Of a stretch of 64,000 bases of DNA, positions 45,807 to 55,563 are shown piece after piece (position 1 is the first letter of the stretch; each line of letters starts with the position of its first letter). This stretch comes from an uncultured Opitutaceae bacterium. Its GTDB lineage: Bacteria > Verrucomicrobiota > Verrucomicrobiia > Opitutales > Opitutaceae. The translations under genes were made by a program, and so were the position numbers. The stretch spans positions 2,923,627 to 2,987,626 of the forward strand of contig OX638348.1 of the NCBI GenBank assembly GCA_951813085.1, read 5' to 3'. A model generated the notes under the pieces. It was not told the origin of the DNA and made no database searches. It saw only the letters and a list, made by a program, of their open reading frames with translations.

Positions 45807-48374
45807 ATGCGACTCCTTTTATTGCTTCTAACACTATCGCTGCCCGCTCTCGGCCAAACGCACGTTTTTCGAGGCGATAGCCCGCTCTACACCGATTTCG
45901 TAGATCGGGAATTCCCCTTCCTAGAGGCCACGGTCGACTTTCGCGGCATCGCCCCTGAGGGAACCTCCGACAACCTCGTCCCTCGGGCACTCGTCTTGCC
46001 CCTATCCCATGATCTCTACGTCTGCTTCGATACGGAACTCCTTCGTGTCGCGGGTATCTGGCAAGGTGACTTCACGACAATGGAAGGACTTGCTTTGCTG
46101 TCGTATGAAGTGCCCTTGAGAAAGAAAGGCGGAGGGCAGAAATCGCTTCCCAAACCCAAAGGCGAAGTTTTCGCATCGACCGGACTCTATCACGGATGGC
46201 AGCTTCACGAGCGTATATCTCTCGATGATCCCAGGCCACGAGGACCCGACGAAAAAGAGCTAGGTCGCGGGCCGCTCCCTGCGGATCAGGGTGAATGGCT
46301 CGGTGTGGAAGACGCAGGCGAAACCGCGATTCTAAGGTACACGGTTTCCGGAGCTAGCATTAGCGAACTGTTTAGCGTCACCGAGATTGATGGTACCTTA
46401 GCTGTGGTCCGCTCCATACAGGTTGAAGACGGCGATGAGAATTTCGCTCTCATTCTCGATGATGGCGGCGCATCCCAAGAGGGACAAAAGAGACTGACAA
46501 CGAGACAGTGCGCAAGCGGTGATTCACGTTTTTTCATAATGTATCCAATTAATGGGGGCGCTTACGAATCAACCGAACCCACTGCTGCCGAAATTTTCGA
46601 AACTAAGAAAACGCGTCCGCACTGGCCTAATCCCGCGATAACGGAGTTCGAATTGGGCGCGCCCCAAGGAGCCTACGCCGTGGACGAGCTTCGCATCCCC
46701 TACCCGAACCCCTGGGGACGGCGCATCCGCCCCTACGGAATTGAGTTCTTTCCCAATGGTGATGCTGCAGTGGTCACCTTCGACGGAGATGTCTATCGCG
46801 TATCCAATCTCGGAACCAATGACGATGCGGTGGAGTGGCGACGAGTCGCCGCAGGTTTCAATGAACCTGCCTCCATTCGTATTCGAGAGGATTCACTGTA
46901 TGTATTCAGTCGCCTCGGCATCACGCGCCTCGTGGATCGCGACGGCGATGGCGAGACCGATTTCTACCAGATGTTCAGCAACCGTTTCACTCAAAGCGCC
47001 GAGACTCGAGACTTCGCTCACAGCCTCGCCAATTGGAAAGACGGAAGCTGGATCATCAGTAAAGGGGGACAGCAAAATGACCATCGCTCCCCCCACAGCG
47101 GACGGGTGTTGAAAATTTCCTCCGATGGGAAAGACGTTACCTATTGGGCCTATGGCTTGAGAAACGGATTCGTCAATTCCATGAACGGCAACGACTTTCT
47201 CGTCGCCAGCGATCAGCAAGGTCATTGGGTACCCACTACGCCTTTTCATATTGTTCGAAAAGACAGCTACATGGGATTCGAGCTAGGCGCTCCCTCTTCC
47301 CCAAAGAAGATCCAACCTGCCGCCTTGCTCTTCCCCCACCGAATTGCTCAATCGGGAATCGATACGATGTGGGGAAGCGATCCGCGGCTGGGTCCCATGA
47401 ACGACGCCGTTCTCTACATCGAATACAAAAAGCCGAGCCTCTTGAAAATTCTGGTACCTGAAAAAGGGAACACCATTCAAGCATCTGGCGTGCAATTGGA
47501 AGTTGAGTTCCAGACCCCAATTCTAAAGGGAGCTCTCAATCCTGCAGACGGATTGCCCTACATGGTCGGCTTTCAAATCTGGGACAGTCTTGCGAACCGC
47601 CTAGAAGGCCTCTGTCGCATTAGACCGATCAGGGAACACGACGGCTCCCCAATTTCCGCAAGCGTATTCAAAGAAGGCGTCCTGCTTCGGTTTAATGAAT
47701 CCTTATCCGAGGAGGCCGCGCTCGATCCGGTAAGCTATCAGGTCAGCTCCTGGAACTACTTGAGGCAATCTTCGTACGGATCGGCCCAATACAAAGCAGA
47801 CGGGAGTCCTGGCATCGATACCCGCTTCGTTCACTCCACTCAGCTTTCAGAGGACCGCAAAGCCGTATTCATTGCCATCGATGAAATGACGACCGCCATG
47901 CAGCTCGAGGTACAGCACTACTTGTTCGGAGCCTGGAAGCAGGTCTACTTCACGATCCACGAGCTCCCTCGATTTACCGCGAAAAAGCATGGTTTCCCAT
48001 CCACCAATTTCAAATCGCTATTCGCTTCGGAACCGACTCCGAGAGATACCACGACGAAAGAAGCGATTGTATCCGAAGCGCGCGGACAAGAACTATCGAT
48101 TCTCTACGGATGCATAGGTTGTCATTCCGTTGACGGCAGCACGGAAGGGAAGAGTGGACCGACGTGGAAAGGCGTCTACAACAGTCGACGGGAACTGAGC
48201 GACGGGAAAAGCGTTCGGGCCCGCGAAGAATACCTGCGCGAGTCCATTCTCGAACCTACAGCGACCATGCTCAAAGGATTCGACGCAACGGAGGCGGGCA
48301 TGCCTTCCTACAAGGGGATCCTCTCTGACGAGGACCTAGAATCGCTCGTTCTTTTCATTCGCTCGCTAAGATAA
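45807..48374 (+). CDS. Secreted beta-propeller protein with C-terminal cytochrome c (DUF6797-like N-terminus)
   Basis: 855 residues. A signal peptide to about residue 17 precedes an N-terminal region (FVDREFPFLEATVDFRGIAP, NLVPRALVLPLSHDLYVCFD), probably DUF6797. A six- or seven-bladed propeller follows (WGRRIRPYGIEFFPNGDAAV, ITRLVDRDGDGETDFYQMF, SGRVLKISSDGK). The C-terminal cytochrome c domain binds heme at CIGCH (Cys769, Cys772, His773), with Met near MPSYKGILSDEDL as likely axial ligand. It is probably a periplasmic PQQ-like sugar dehydrogenase that gives electrons to its own heme. The substrate is unknown, but the ThuA and sulfatase neighbours suggest sugars. Confidence 0.84.
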   Translation: MRLLLLLLTLSLPALGQTHVFRGDSPLYTDFVDREFPFLEATVDFRGIAPEGTSDNLVPRALVLPLSHDLYVCFDTELLRVAGIWQGDFTTMEGLALLSYEVPLRKKGGGQKSLPKPKGEVFASTGLYHGWQLHERISLDDPRPRGPDEKELGRGPLPADQGEWLGVEDAGETAILRYTVSGASISELFSVTEIDGTLAVVRSIQVEDGDENFALILDDGGASQEGQKRLTTRQCASGDSRFFIMYPINGGAYESTEPTAAEIFETKKTRPHWPNPAITEFELGAPQGAYAVDELRIPYPNPWGRRIRPYGIEFFPNGDAAVVTFDGDVYRVSNLGTNDDAVEWRRVAAGFNEPASIRIREDSLYVFSRLGITRLVDRDGDGETDFYQMFSNRFTQSAETRDFAHSLANWKDGSWIISKGGQQNDHRSPHSGRVLKISSDGKDVTYWAYGLRNGFVNSMNGNDFLVASDQQGHWVPTTPFHIVRKDSYMGFELGAPSSPKKIQPAALLFPHRIAQSGIDTMWGSDPRLGPMNDAVLYIEYKKPSLLKILVPEKGNTIQASGVQLEVEFQTPILKGALNPADGLPYMVGFQIWDSLANRLEGLCRIRPIREHDGSPISASVFKEGVLLRFNESLSEEAALDPVSYQVSSWNYLRQSSYGSAQYKADGSPGIDTRFVHSTQLSEDRKAVFIAIDEMTTAMQLEVQHYLFGAWKQVYFTIHELPRFTAKKHGFPSTNFKSLFASEPTPRDTTTKEAIVSEARGQELSILYGCIGCHSVDGSTEGKSGPTWKGVYNSRRELSDGKSVRAREEYLRESILEPTATMLKGFDATEAGMPSYKGILSDEDLESLVLFIRSLR

Positions 48375-48416
48375 TAAATCTCGTTTCACACTAATCAGCG
48401 CCTTCCTTTCATCACC

Positions 48417-49250
48417 ATGACCCCAATGAAACCTAAGCCATTCCTCATATACGTTATCGTAACCATCAGCCTAACCTTGGCAGGCTGTAGCGCTCCGAGC
48501 GACTCAAGCCCCTACAATGGAAAGACAGCATTGTTCATCCTCGGGGAACGCGAGTACGGCACCCCTGAATCGCTCCCGAAGTTCGCCAAGGAGCATTTGG
48601 ACTCGCTAGGCATTGAAAGCAAATTCGCGGTGGCCCAGAGCGATGATCGAGAATCGCCGCTTTGCCACACCTTCACCGACCTAGAAGCCATCGATTCGGC
48701 GGATATCCTGATCATCAGCACGCGCAGGCGGTTTCCAACCGCTACTCAATTGGATTCGATCCGCCAGTGGATCGAGTCCGGGAAACCAATCATCGCCGTG
48801 CGCACCGCGAGTCACGCTTTCGGCGCCCGGGCTAAAGGAACGGGCTATCAACCCCCCAACGGGCATGCCTCCTGGAATACATTCGACGTAGACGTATTGG
48901 GGGCCAAATACGAGGGCCACTACCCATCCAAGGAAGGTCAACCCGTACTGAGCGTCGACGGCTGGATAGAAGAGTCCGCCAAGGAACACGCGATCGTCAA
49001 AGGCCTCTCATTCGAAGGACCCATCACCGTTGGCGACAAATTATACGAGTATGTAGACTTGCAACCTGACGTGAACGTTCTTCTCAGCGCTCGCTGGAAA
49101 GAGGGCAAACCCAATCAACCGATTGCTTGGACTCTTGAACAAAGCAGCAAGCGAGTATTCTACATGTCACCAGGCGGCGTGGAAGAAATGGCGACCTCTG
49201 AAATTCAATCGCTACTCCTCTCTGCGATTAAATGGGGATTGGATGGCTAA
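48417..49250 (+). CDS. ThuA-domain lipoprotein
   Basis: 277 residues. The lipobox LAGC puts the lipidated cysteine at residue 24. The class-I-glutamine-amidotransferase-like ThuA fold shows in ALFILGEREYGTPESLPKFA, ADILIISTRRRFPTATQLDSIRQWIESGKPIIAVRT, NTFDVDVLGAKYEGHYPS and RVFYMSPGG. ThuA proteins are linked to trehalose and other disaccharide oxidation pathways through 3-keto sugars. It lies 42 bases after the propeller-cytochrome gene and before the large dehydrogenase, so a shared pathway is likely. Confidence 0.86.
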   Translation: MTPMKPKPFLIYVIVTISLTLAGCSAPSDSSPYNGKTALFILGEREYGTPESLPKFAKEHLDSLGIESKFAVAQSDDRESPLCHTFTDLEAIDSADILIISTRRRFPTATQLDSIRQWIESGKPIIAVRTASHAFGARAKGTGYQPPNGHASWNTFDVDVLGAKYEGHYPSKEGQPVLSVDGWIEESAKEHAIVKGLSFEGPITVGDKLYEYVDLQPDVNVLLSARWKEGKPNQPIAWTLEQSSKRVFYMSPGGVEEMATSEIQSLLLSAIKWGLDG

Positions 49251-49342
49251 TCGCGCTACGCATGCTTGAAATCAATTTGTAAAGGAAGAATAACTACGAA
49301 CAACAAGAGATTCTACAATTTTGATAGAAAGAACAGTGATCG

Positions 49343-52300
49343 ATGCTATTTAAACGCAGGCTTAATCCGTTAAGCGCGAGCCTTTGCGTTTTATCGATCG
49401 GATGGTCTCTTGCGACCAGCATACTCTATTCGCAAGAGACCGCCTCCCTCAGCAAGAATCTCGAAAAACGCGAGAAAGAGTCCCGAGAGGGTCAATTGAC
49501 CGCTCTTGACTCGCTCTCGAAAATGACTCCAGGAGACGATCTTGCGATCGATCTCGTCGCTGCTGAGCCCACAGTCGAGCAACCGTCATTCATGCGATTC
49601 GACGAACGCGGACGCCTTTGGGTCGTTCAATACCGTCAGTACCCTAATCCCGCGGGACTCGAGATTCAAAGTCGCGATACGTACTGGCGAAATCGGTACA
49701 ACAAAACCCCACCGCCTCCAGGGGACCTCGAATACACGCCAGGGAAAGATAAAATAACGATTTTCGAAGACGCCAATAGCGATGGAACCTTTGAACCCTC
49801 CAAAACCTTCCTCGATGGGCTTAGCCTTTGCACGAGCTTTGCCTTCGACCGCAATGGCCTTTGGGTCCTCCAACCACCCTATCTTCTATTCTATCGTGAC
49901 GAGGATCGTAACGACGTTCCGGACGGGCCTCCTGAAATCCACTTGAGCGGTTTCGGTATTGAGGATTCTCATTCGATCGCCAATAGCCTCGCTTGGGGGC
50001 CCGATGGATGGCTATACGGCGCTCAGGGCTCGACGGTTGCGGCCTCTATAGAGATCGCCGGTTCGGATGCGCCTCCTCGAAAAAGCGTCGGTCAGCTCAT
50101 GTGGCGCTATCATCCCGAGGATCGCCGATACGAGGTATTTTCTGAGGGAGGCGGAAATATCTGGAGCTGCCAATTCGATGCCGTGGGTCGGCTGTATGCG
50201 GGAGCGAACGAAGGCGGCAAGCTTGGCTACCACTACATGCAAGGCGCCTACAATAAGAAGAATTTCAGCAAGCATGGCGAGCTTTCCAATCCCTACGCAT
50301 ACGATTACTTTATGGGTATCCAAGAAACCCATTCGCAGCGGGTTACGACGAATTTGATGGTATATGAAGAGCGAGCGCTTCCCGATCGCTATTTCGGATC
50401 GATCATTACCGCCAACCCCTTAGCCAGCCGAGTTCTAGCTTCGCGAAAAATCTCCATTGGGCCCACTTTCCATGCGGAACCGATCGACTTGCTAATCGAT
50501 TCCGACGACCGATGGTTTCGTCCCGTCTATGCGGAAACGGGTCCGGACGGAGCTATCTACGTTGCTGACTGGTACGACCTGCAGGTCAATCATATGGAAA
50601 ATCACGAAGGTCGCATTAGCGTCCGGGACGGACGACTTTACAGAATTCGTCCAAAAAATGGATACCAGCCCAACTCGATAGATTTAGGTAAACTACCGAC
50701 TGCTCAATTGGTCAACTTCTTGCAAGACGATCGTCGCTGGTTTCGTTCCACGGCCAGACGATTGCTCACTGAGCGCCAAGATCGATCGATCAGTTCACAA
50801 CTAGTCGACTGGCTTGAACAGGAGACCGGACAAATCGCGCTCGAATCCCTTTGGATGTTGAATCTACTCGACGAGTTGGGACCCAGCCAGCGCCAAACGG
50901 CCCTCGCTCACCCGAATCCTTTCGTTAGAAAATGGGCGATTCGATTGATTGGGGACGCTCGCGCCGCAACCGATCGCGAGTATGCGATCCTCGCGGAAAT
51001 AGCCCAGTCCGACGAGAATATTGAAGTACGTCAACAGCTGGCCTCCACTGCAAAACGGCTGCAATCCCCTGAAGGACTGACGATTATCGATGCGCTGATG
51101 CGACGCTCGGAGGATGCCAAGGATCGCTACATGCCATCCCTTATTTGGTGGGCACTCGAGTCTCACATCTCATCGGACAGAGATCGGGTGATGAATTTGT
51201 TTTCGAACCCGTCCCTATTCAATCAAGCAATCCCGCTGCACTCACTGCTGCAACGCACGATGCGTCGCATCGCATCAGACGGTTCCAGAGCAGCGCTACG
51301 CGATTGCGCTCGTTTGCTCGAACGCGCGGACTCAACCACAAGTCGGGAACAGCTGCTGATTGGGTTCGAGGCGGCTTACAGAGGTCGATCAATGTCCGGG
51401 CTCCCGGAGGAGCTGCTCACCGCGCTTGCAAACGCTGGAGGGGGCTCGCTCGCCCTTCAGCTGCGGCAACAAGCGCCCGAGTCGATCGTCAGGGCCCAAG
51501 CTGTCCTAACCAACCCGTCTGCAAATGCTATTCAATTGCGTCGTATCATCGAAACGCTTGGTGAATCCCCGCAACCCAAACTCCTAGGAACGCTTCTCGA
51601 AGAGCTGGAGCGGTACGACGAGGAAACTCAATTAGCCACCCTGACCACGCTACGAGCTTATGGCGATCAACGAATTGGAATCCAGGTAACGAATTTGTAT
51701 CCTAGTTTCAGTGACACGCAACGATTGGCAGCAGAAGCTCTGTTGATGAGTCGAACTCAATGGACGGAACGCTGGCTAGCCGCTATAGACCGCGGGCAAA
51801 TAGACAAAGACCTCGTTTCACCTGCATCCATTGCTGCTCTCCAGCAGCTCGAGATGAATTCGATTAGGCCTGCAATTGATAGGATCTGGAGCCCATCCGC
51901 GCATCCAACGAGCGACGACGACGCGCAGATGGAAGCGATAGGATCGATTATCGCCGGCTCCATGTCCTCGCCAGATCCTTATCACGGGCGAGATCTATAC
52001 ACCCAGCGATGCGCTGCCTGTCATTCACTGCACGATGAAGGAGGAAACATAGGCCCCGAGCTCACGGGCTACCAGCGCCACGATTTGCAAAGCTTGTTGA
52101 CTGCCATCGTAAAGCCAAACGCAGAGATAAGGGAAGGATTCGAAAACTATCTGCTTGAAACAAAGGATGGACAGCATCTGTCCGGATTCGTCGTCGATCA
52201 GGATCCACGCGTCATCGTCATCAGGACCCTCAGCGGTCAATCCGCCACAATTGAGAAATCAAATCTTCGCCGCATGTCCGCCGCGGAATTTTCGCTCATG

Positions 52301-52396
52301 CCGCCCGGATTGCTATCGGATCTAGACGAGCAGTCGCTGATCGATCTATTCGCCTACCTGCAATCGTCTCAGCCCTTGTTCAAGCGACGAAACTAG
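49343..52396 (+). CDS. PVC-type heme-binding protein: dehydrogenase propeller, HEAT-like repeats, cytochrome c
   Basis: 1017 residues. A signal peptide precedes a beta-propeller of the membrane-bound-dehydrogenase type (MRFDERGRLWVVQYRQYPNP, WGPDGWLYGAQG, ETGPDGAIYVADWYDL). Helical HEAT-like repeats span ~450-830. The C-terminal cytochrome c has heme site CAACH (Cys890, Cys893, His894) and ends with MSAAEFSLMPPGLLSDLDEQS. It is most likely an exported oxidoreductase acting on carbohydrate derivatives. A paralogue is encoded convergently next to it, five bases away. Frame intact. Confidence 0.88.
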   Translation: MLFKRRLNPLSASLCVLSIGWSLATSILYSQETASLSKNLEKREKESREGQLTALDSLSKMTPGDDLAIDLVAAEPTVEQPSFMRFDERGRLWVVQYRQYPNPAGLEIQSRDTYWRNRYNKTPPPPGDLEYTPGKDKITIFEDANSDGTFEPSKTFLDGLSLCTSFAFDRNGLWVLQPPYLLFYRDEDRNDVPDGPPEIHLSGFGIEDSHSIANSLAWGPDGWLYGAQGSTVAASIEIAGSDAPPRKSVGQLMWRYHPEDRRYEVFSEGGGNIWSCQFDAVGRLYAGANEGGKLGYHYMQGAYNKKNFSKHGELSNPYAYDYFMGIQETHSQRVTTNLMVYEERALPDRYFGSIITANPLASRVLASRKISIGPTFHAEPIDLLIDSDDRWFRPVYAETGPDGAIYVADWYDLQVNHMENHEGRISVRDGRLYRIRPKNGYQPNSIDLGKLPTAQLVNFLQDDRRWFRSTARRLLTERQDRSISSQLVDWLEQETGQIALESLWMLNLLDELGPSQRQTALAHPNPFVRKWAIRLIGDARAATDREYAILAEIAQSDENIEVRQQLASTAKRLQSPEGLTIIDALMRRSEDAKDRYMPSLIWWALESHISSDRDRVMNLFSNPSLFNQAIPLHSLLQRTMRRIASDGSRAALRDCARLLERADSTTSREQLLIGFEAAYRGRSMSGLPEELLTALANAGGGSLALQLRQQAPESIVRAQAVLTNPSANAIQLRRIIETLGESPQPKLLGTLLEELERYDEETQLATLTTLRAYGDQRIGIQVTNLYPSFSDTQRLAAEALLMSRTQWTERWLAAIDRGQIDKDLVSPASIAALQQLEMNSIRPAIDRIWSPSAHPTSDDDAQMEAIGSIIAGSMSSPDPYHGRDLYTQRCAACHSLHDEGGNIGPELTGYQRHDLQSLLTAIVKPNAEIREGFENYLLETKDGQHLSGFVVDQDPRVIVIRTLSGQSATIEKSNLRRMSAAEFSLMPPGLLSDLDEQSLIDLFAYLQSSQPLFKRRN

Positions 52397-52401
52397 CGAC
52401 C

Positions 52402-55290
52402 CTAGTTCTGTTGGAGATAGCCAACGAGATCCCTAACCTGTTCGTCGCTTAGAGTCTGAAGGATGCCTTCGGGCATCGTCGATTGCTCGATCTGCTCCAA
52501 GGATTCGATTTCCGAATGCGGAACGATCTCTTCGCCCGTAAGGCCAAGCATCGTAAGGGTATGGGCAGAGCGATCGCGGATTGTACCCGTTACGACGCGT
52601 CCCGACTTCAAGGTCGCAATCGTCATCCAATAGTCCCGCGGAAGCGTGGCTCCCGGATCGATTATATTCTCTAGAATGTAGTAAAGGTTCTTCCGATCGG
52701 AACCACTCAAGTCGGGACCCAATTGACCGCCTTCCCCAAAGAGCGTGTGACAGGAAGCGCAGCTGTTGTTGAATACACGTTTACCATTCTCGAGATCTGC
52801 GGCGGCAATGCGCTCCGGCGAAAGCTGATTTTGCCAGGACTCGATCAACGCTTTCTTCTCCGCCGGACTATTCCTGAGCTGACCCCAGATTTCCTGCACG
52901 GATCGCGCCAAATCCTCATCGCCCAAACTCAACATCTGGCGAGCGAAATAGGCAGGCACATCCCTAGGGGAAACGGGGCCATCCCGCATTGCTTGAATCA
53001 AGTACTGCGCGTAGGACAGCCGCGATGACAGCGTTTCCAAAGCAGCCTCCCGATCTTTGATCCCCAGTCGCGCATAGTCTTTTAGCAGACGCTGAGGAAT
53101 TTTGGGATCCTCAAATTCCGCCAATGCTCGGATTGCCTGATGGCGACGCGTGGCATTGTCCAGCAACGCCATCCAATCATCTAGGCTCATCGAATCGGAC
53201 GACTCGAAAGCGGGCTCAATCGATTGAGCCAATTGGGCGATAGAGGAATCTATCGATTCCGAGACCAGCGTCCAATTCTCGGGGCGATCAATACGCTTCA
53301 ATCCTTCCCAGGCGAGATTCATTCCAGTGAGACCTGCAATCGCAAATTCGTTTCTTCCGGACTGCGCCGCCTCAGCTATCGCTGTCACTAGCGAAGGCAT
53401 CCAATCCGCATTCTTTGTGAAGTCGGAGGCGATTCTCCTTACGATATTCCTATAGACATTCGTATCCGCGCACCTGCTAAGCAGACGCGTACCCCATTCT
53501 GGATCCGCTCCTACCAAAGGCTCGATCGCGTACCAAATCATCTGAGGCAAATTCTGGTCTTCCGTGTATCCAAAATCCGAGAGCAATCTAATCGCCAAGG
53601 ATCGTTTTCTACTTTCCGAAAATCGAGGAAAAGTAGATGCAATGTAGAGCCGAACTAGCCTTGACTCGCCATCGCCTGCCATTTCTTGGATCAGGTCCAT
53701 TTGAGCAGAGCTCGCATTCCCATTTTCGCCGATCAAGCGTATCGCCCAACTACGTATGTGTTCGCTTTCGTCCTTCAACAGAATCGTCAACTCATTCTCC
53801 TTCAAGCCACCCGTTGAATGCAACGCCCACAAATGCCGTAGCCTTCGGTCAACTGGAAGCGCCACATCCATCAACGACTCGGTCATTTCGCGACGTTCTC
53901 GCGATAGGTCGACCCCTTCGGCATGCCTCTCTTGAAGAATCCGTCGCGCCAGCCTTACGTACCAATCATTCGCGTGACTCTGAAGAGCGACAAGTTCACT
54001 GCTGGAAAGCGAGCTTAGGTTCACGTTGCCAGGATTTTCTACGGAACCATAAGTGATCTTGTATATGCGCCCACTTGTACGATGAACACCGTCATTGTCG
54101 TGGCACTCACCATTGTCCGTCCAATCAGAACAGTACACGCCTCCATCCGGACCGTAGATTTGGGTAACGCCCTTGTACCAGGGATGATTCGCCTTCATGA
54201 AGTCATCACGGTGCTCCGCGACGTATCCAGAACCCAATCTCACGATCGCATCTTGATTGATACGTCGCCCATGCGTATTGCTCATGAACAAGGATCCTCG
54301 ATATGCCTCCGGCCAATTGTCCCCTAAATAGATCATTCCTCCGCAATGGGAATGTCCCCCTCCCAATGCATCAGTGGGCGCATCCACTCCATGGTGATTC
54401 TTGCGCGTATCTCTCCAGTCGCCCACATGATGCAAGTGGCCCGCGCAGCTTTGGATCCGATCGTATACATGCGGATAAAATCCGGCCCCGAACATTCTTG
54501 GGTAGAAGGCGCCCGGAATGACGTGCCACAGGTGACCGTTTACGTTTCCGGTCATGAATAGCTCACCCATTTCATTCCAGTCCATTCCCCATGGATTGGT
54601 CGTTCCGCGGGCAACCACTTCGAACGCGCGCGTTATCGGATGCACCCTGAATATCCCGCAATCCATTTCGACGCGCAATTCCTTGGGAGTTCCCGGTCGG
54701 CCTACGAACGAGGGGGCAAGAATCCCATGCTGGCCATATAGCCACCCATCCGGGCCCCATTTTAGTCCATTGAAGAAATTGTGGCTACCTGTAGCAGTAA
54801 ATCCATCCAGGACGACTTCCGGCGGTCCATCAGGAACATCGTCTCCATCCGCATCCGGAATAAATCGCAATGCAGGTGAATCGCATATCCAGACGCCACC
54901 GAATCCAAGCGCGAATCCTGATAGATGCATCGCCTTGTCGAAGAATACTTTTCGAGTGTCGAAAACGCCATCGTTGTCGAGATCCTCGAATATCAAAATG
55001 CGGTCTTCACCCTTTCGCTCCCATTCCTTGTACGAATACGATTCCGCCACCCAAAGGCGTCCGCGATCATCGAAATTCATGGCGATAGGTTGCCGCACAT
55101 CGGGCTCCCCCGCAAAAAGCGTCACTTGGAAACCCGGCGGCAGCGTCATCATTCGAGTCGCTTCGAGCGCCGTTGGCGGCGATTCGCCCTGCAGCTGCGT
55201 ATCAATCGGCTTATAAGCGTCTTGCCCGAATAGGGAAATCGATTTTCCAACCAGGTAGATTACGCAAACGAGCCAAAGGAAACGAACCAT
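52402..55290 (-). CDS. PVC-type heme-binding protein, paralogue of the convergent gene
   Basis: 962 residues, same order as its neighbour: signal peptide, propeller (LPPGFQVTLFAGEPDVRQPIA, MNFDDRGRLWVAESYSY, GPDGGVYCSDWTD), HEAT-like region, and cytochrome c with CASCH (Cys844, Cys847, His848) and MPEGILQTLSDEQ near the end. The propeller has the extra HCGGMIYLGDNWPEAYRG segment typical of this subgroup. The two genes point at each other with five bases between, so each has its own promoter. The parallel domain order shows common ancestry but the sequences are well diverged. Confidence 0.9.
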   Translation of the reverse strand: MVRFLWLVCVIYLVGKSISLFGQDAYKPIDTQLQGESPPTALEATRMMTLPPGFQVTLFAGEPDVRQPIAMNFDDRGRLWVAESYSYKEWERKGEDRILIFEDLDNDGVFDTRKVFFDKAMHLSGFALGFGGVWICDSPALRFIPDADGDDVPDGPPEVVLDGFTATGSHNFFNGLKWGPDGWLYGQHGILAPSFVGRPGTPKELRVEMDCGIFRVHPITRAFEVVARGTTNPWGMDWNEMGELFMTGNVNGHLWHVIPGAFYPRMFGAGFYPHVYDRIQSCAGHLHHVGDWRDTRKNHHGVDAPTDALGGGHSHCGGMIYLGDNWPEAYRGSLFMSNTHGRRINQDAIVRLGSGYVAEHRDDFMKANHPWYKGVTQIYGPDGGVYCSDWTDNGECHDNDGVHRTSGRIYKITYGSVENPGNVNLSSLSSSELVALQSHANDWYVRLARRILQERHAEGVDLSRERREMTESLMDVALPVDRRLRHLWALHSTGGLKENELTILLKDESEHIRSWAIRLIGENGNASSAQMDLIQEMAGDGESRLVRLYIASTFPRFSESRKRSLAIRLLSDFGYTEDQNLPQMIWYAIEPLVGADPEWGTRLLSRCADTNVYRNIVRRIASDFTKNADWMPSLVTAIAEAAQSGRNEFAIAGLTGMNLAWEGLKRIDRPENWTLVSESIDSSIAQLAQSIEPAFESSDSMSLDDWMALLDNATRRHQAIRALAEFEDPKIPQRLLKDYARLGIKDREAALETLSSRLSYAQYLIQAMRDGPVSPRDVPAYFARQMLSLGDEDLARSVQEIWGQLRNSPAEKKALIESWQNQLSPERIAAADLENGKRVFNNSCASCHTLFGEGGQLGPDLSGSDRKNLYYILENIIDPGATLPRDYWMTIATLKSGRVVTGTIRDRSAHTLTMLGLTGEEIVPHSEIESLEQIEQSTMPEGILQTLSDEQVRDLVGYLQQN

Positions 55291-55563
55291 AGGAAACAGG
55301 GTTATCTTCTGACCACTCTCTTATTTCAAGGGCCAATCACGGGCACGCTCGTCTCATCAACCAATCTTGTCGTTGTCGAGATGGGGCAGTTTCCAGCACC
55401 TTCTCCTACTGACAACGACCTACATTCTGACTTAATAGACGCTTTCTTAAGACGCGCAGGTGAATTATCTACGATGAGAATATTGAAAAAATGGTCTCGT
55501 CCCTTGGACAGGAATTTACACTCTAGCTCTTTCACCCCTCATTTCTTAGAAAATTAAAATTCG

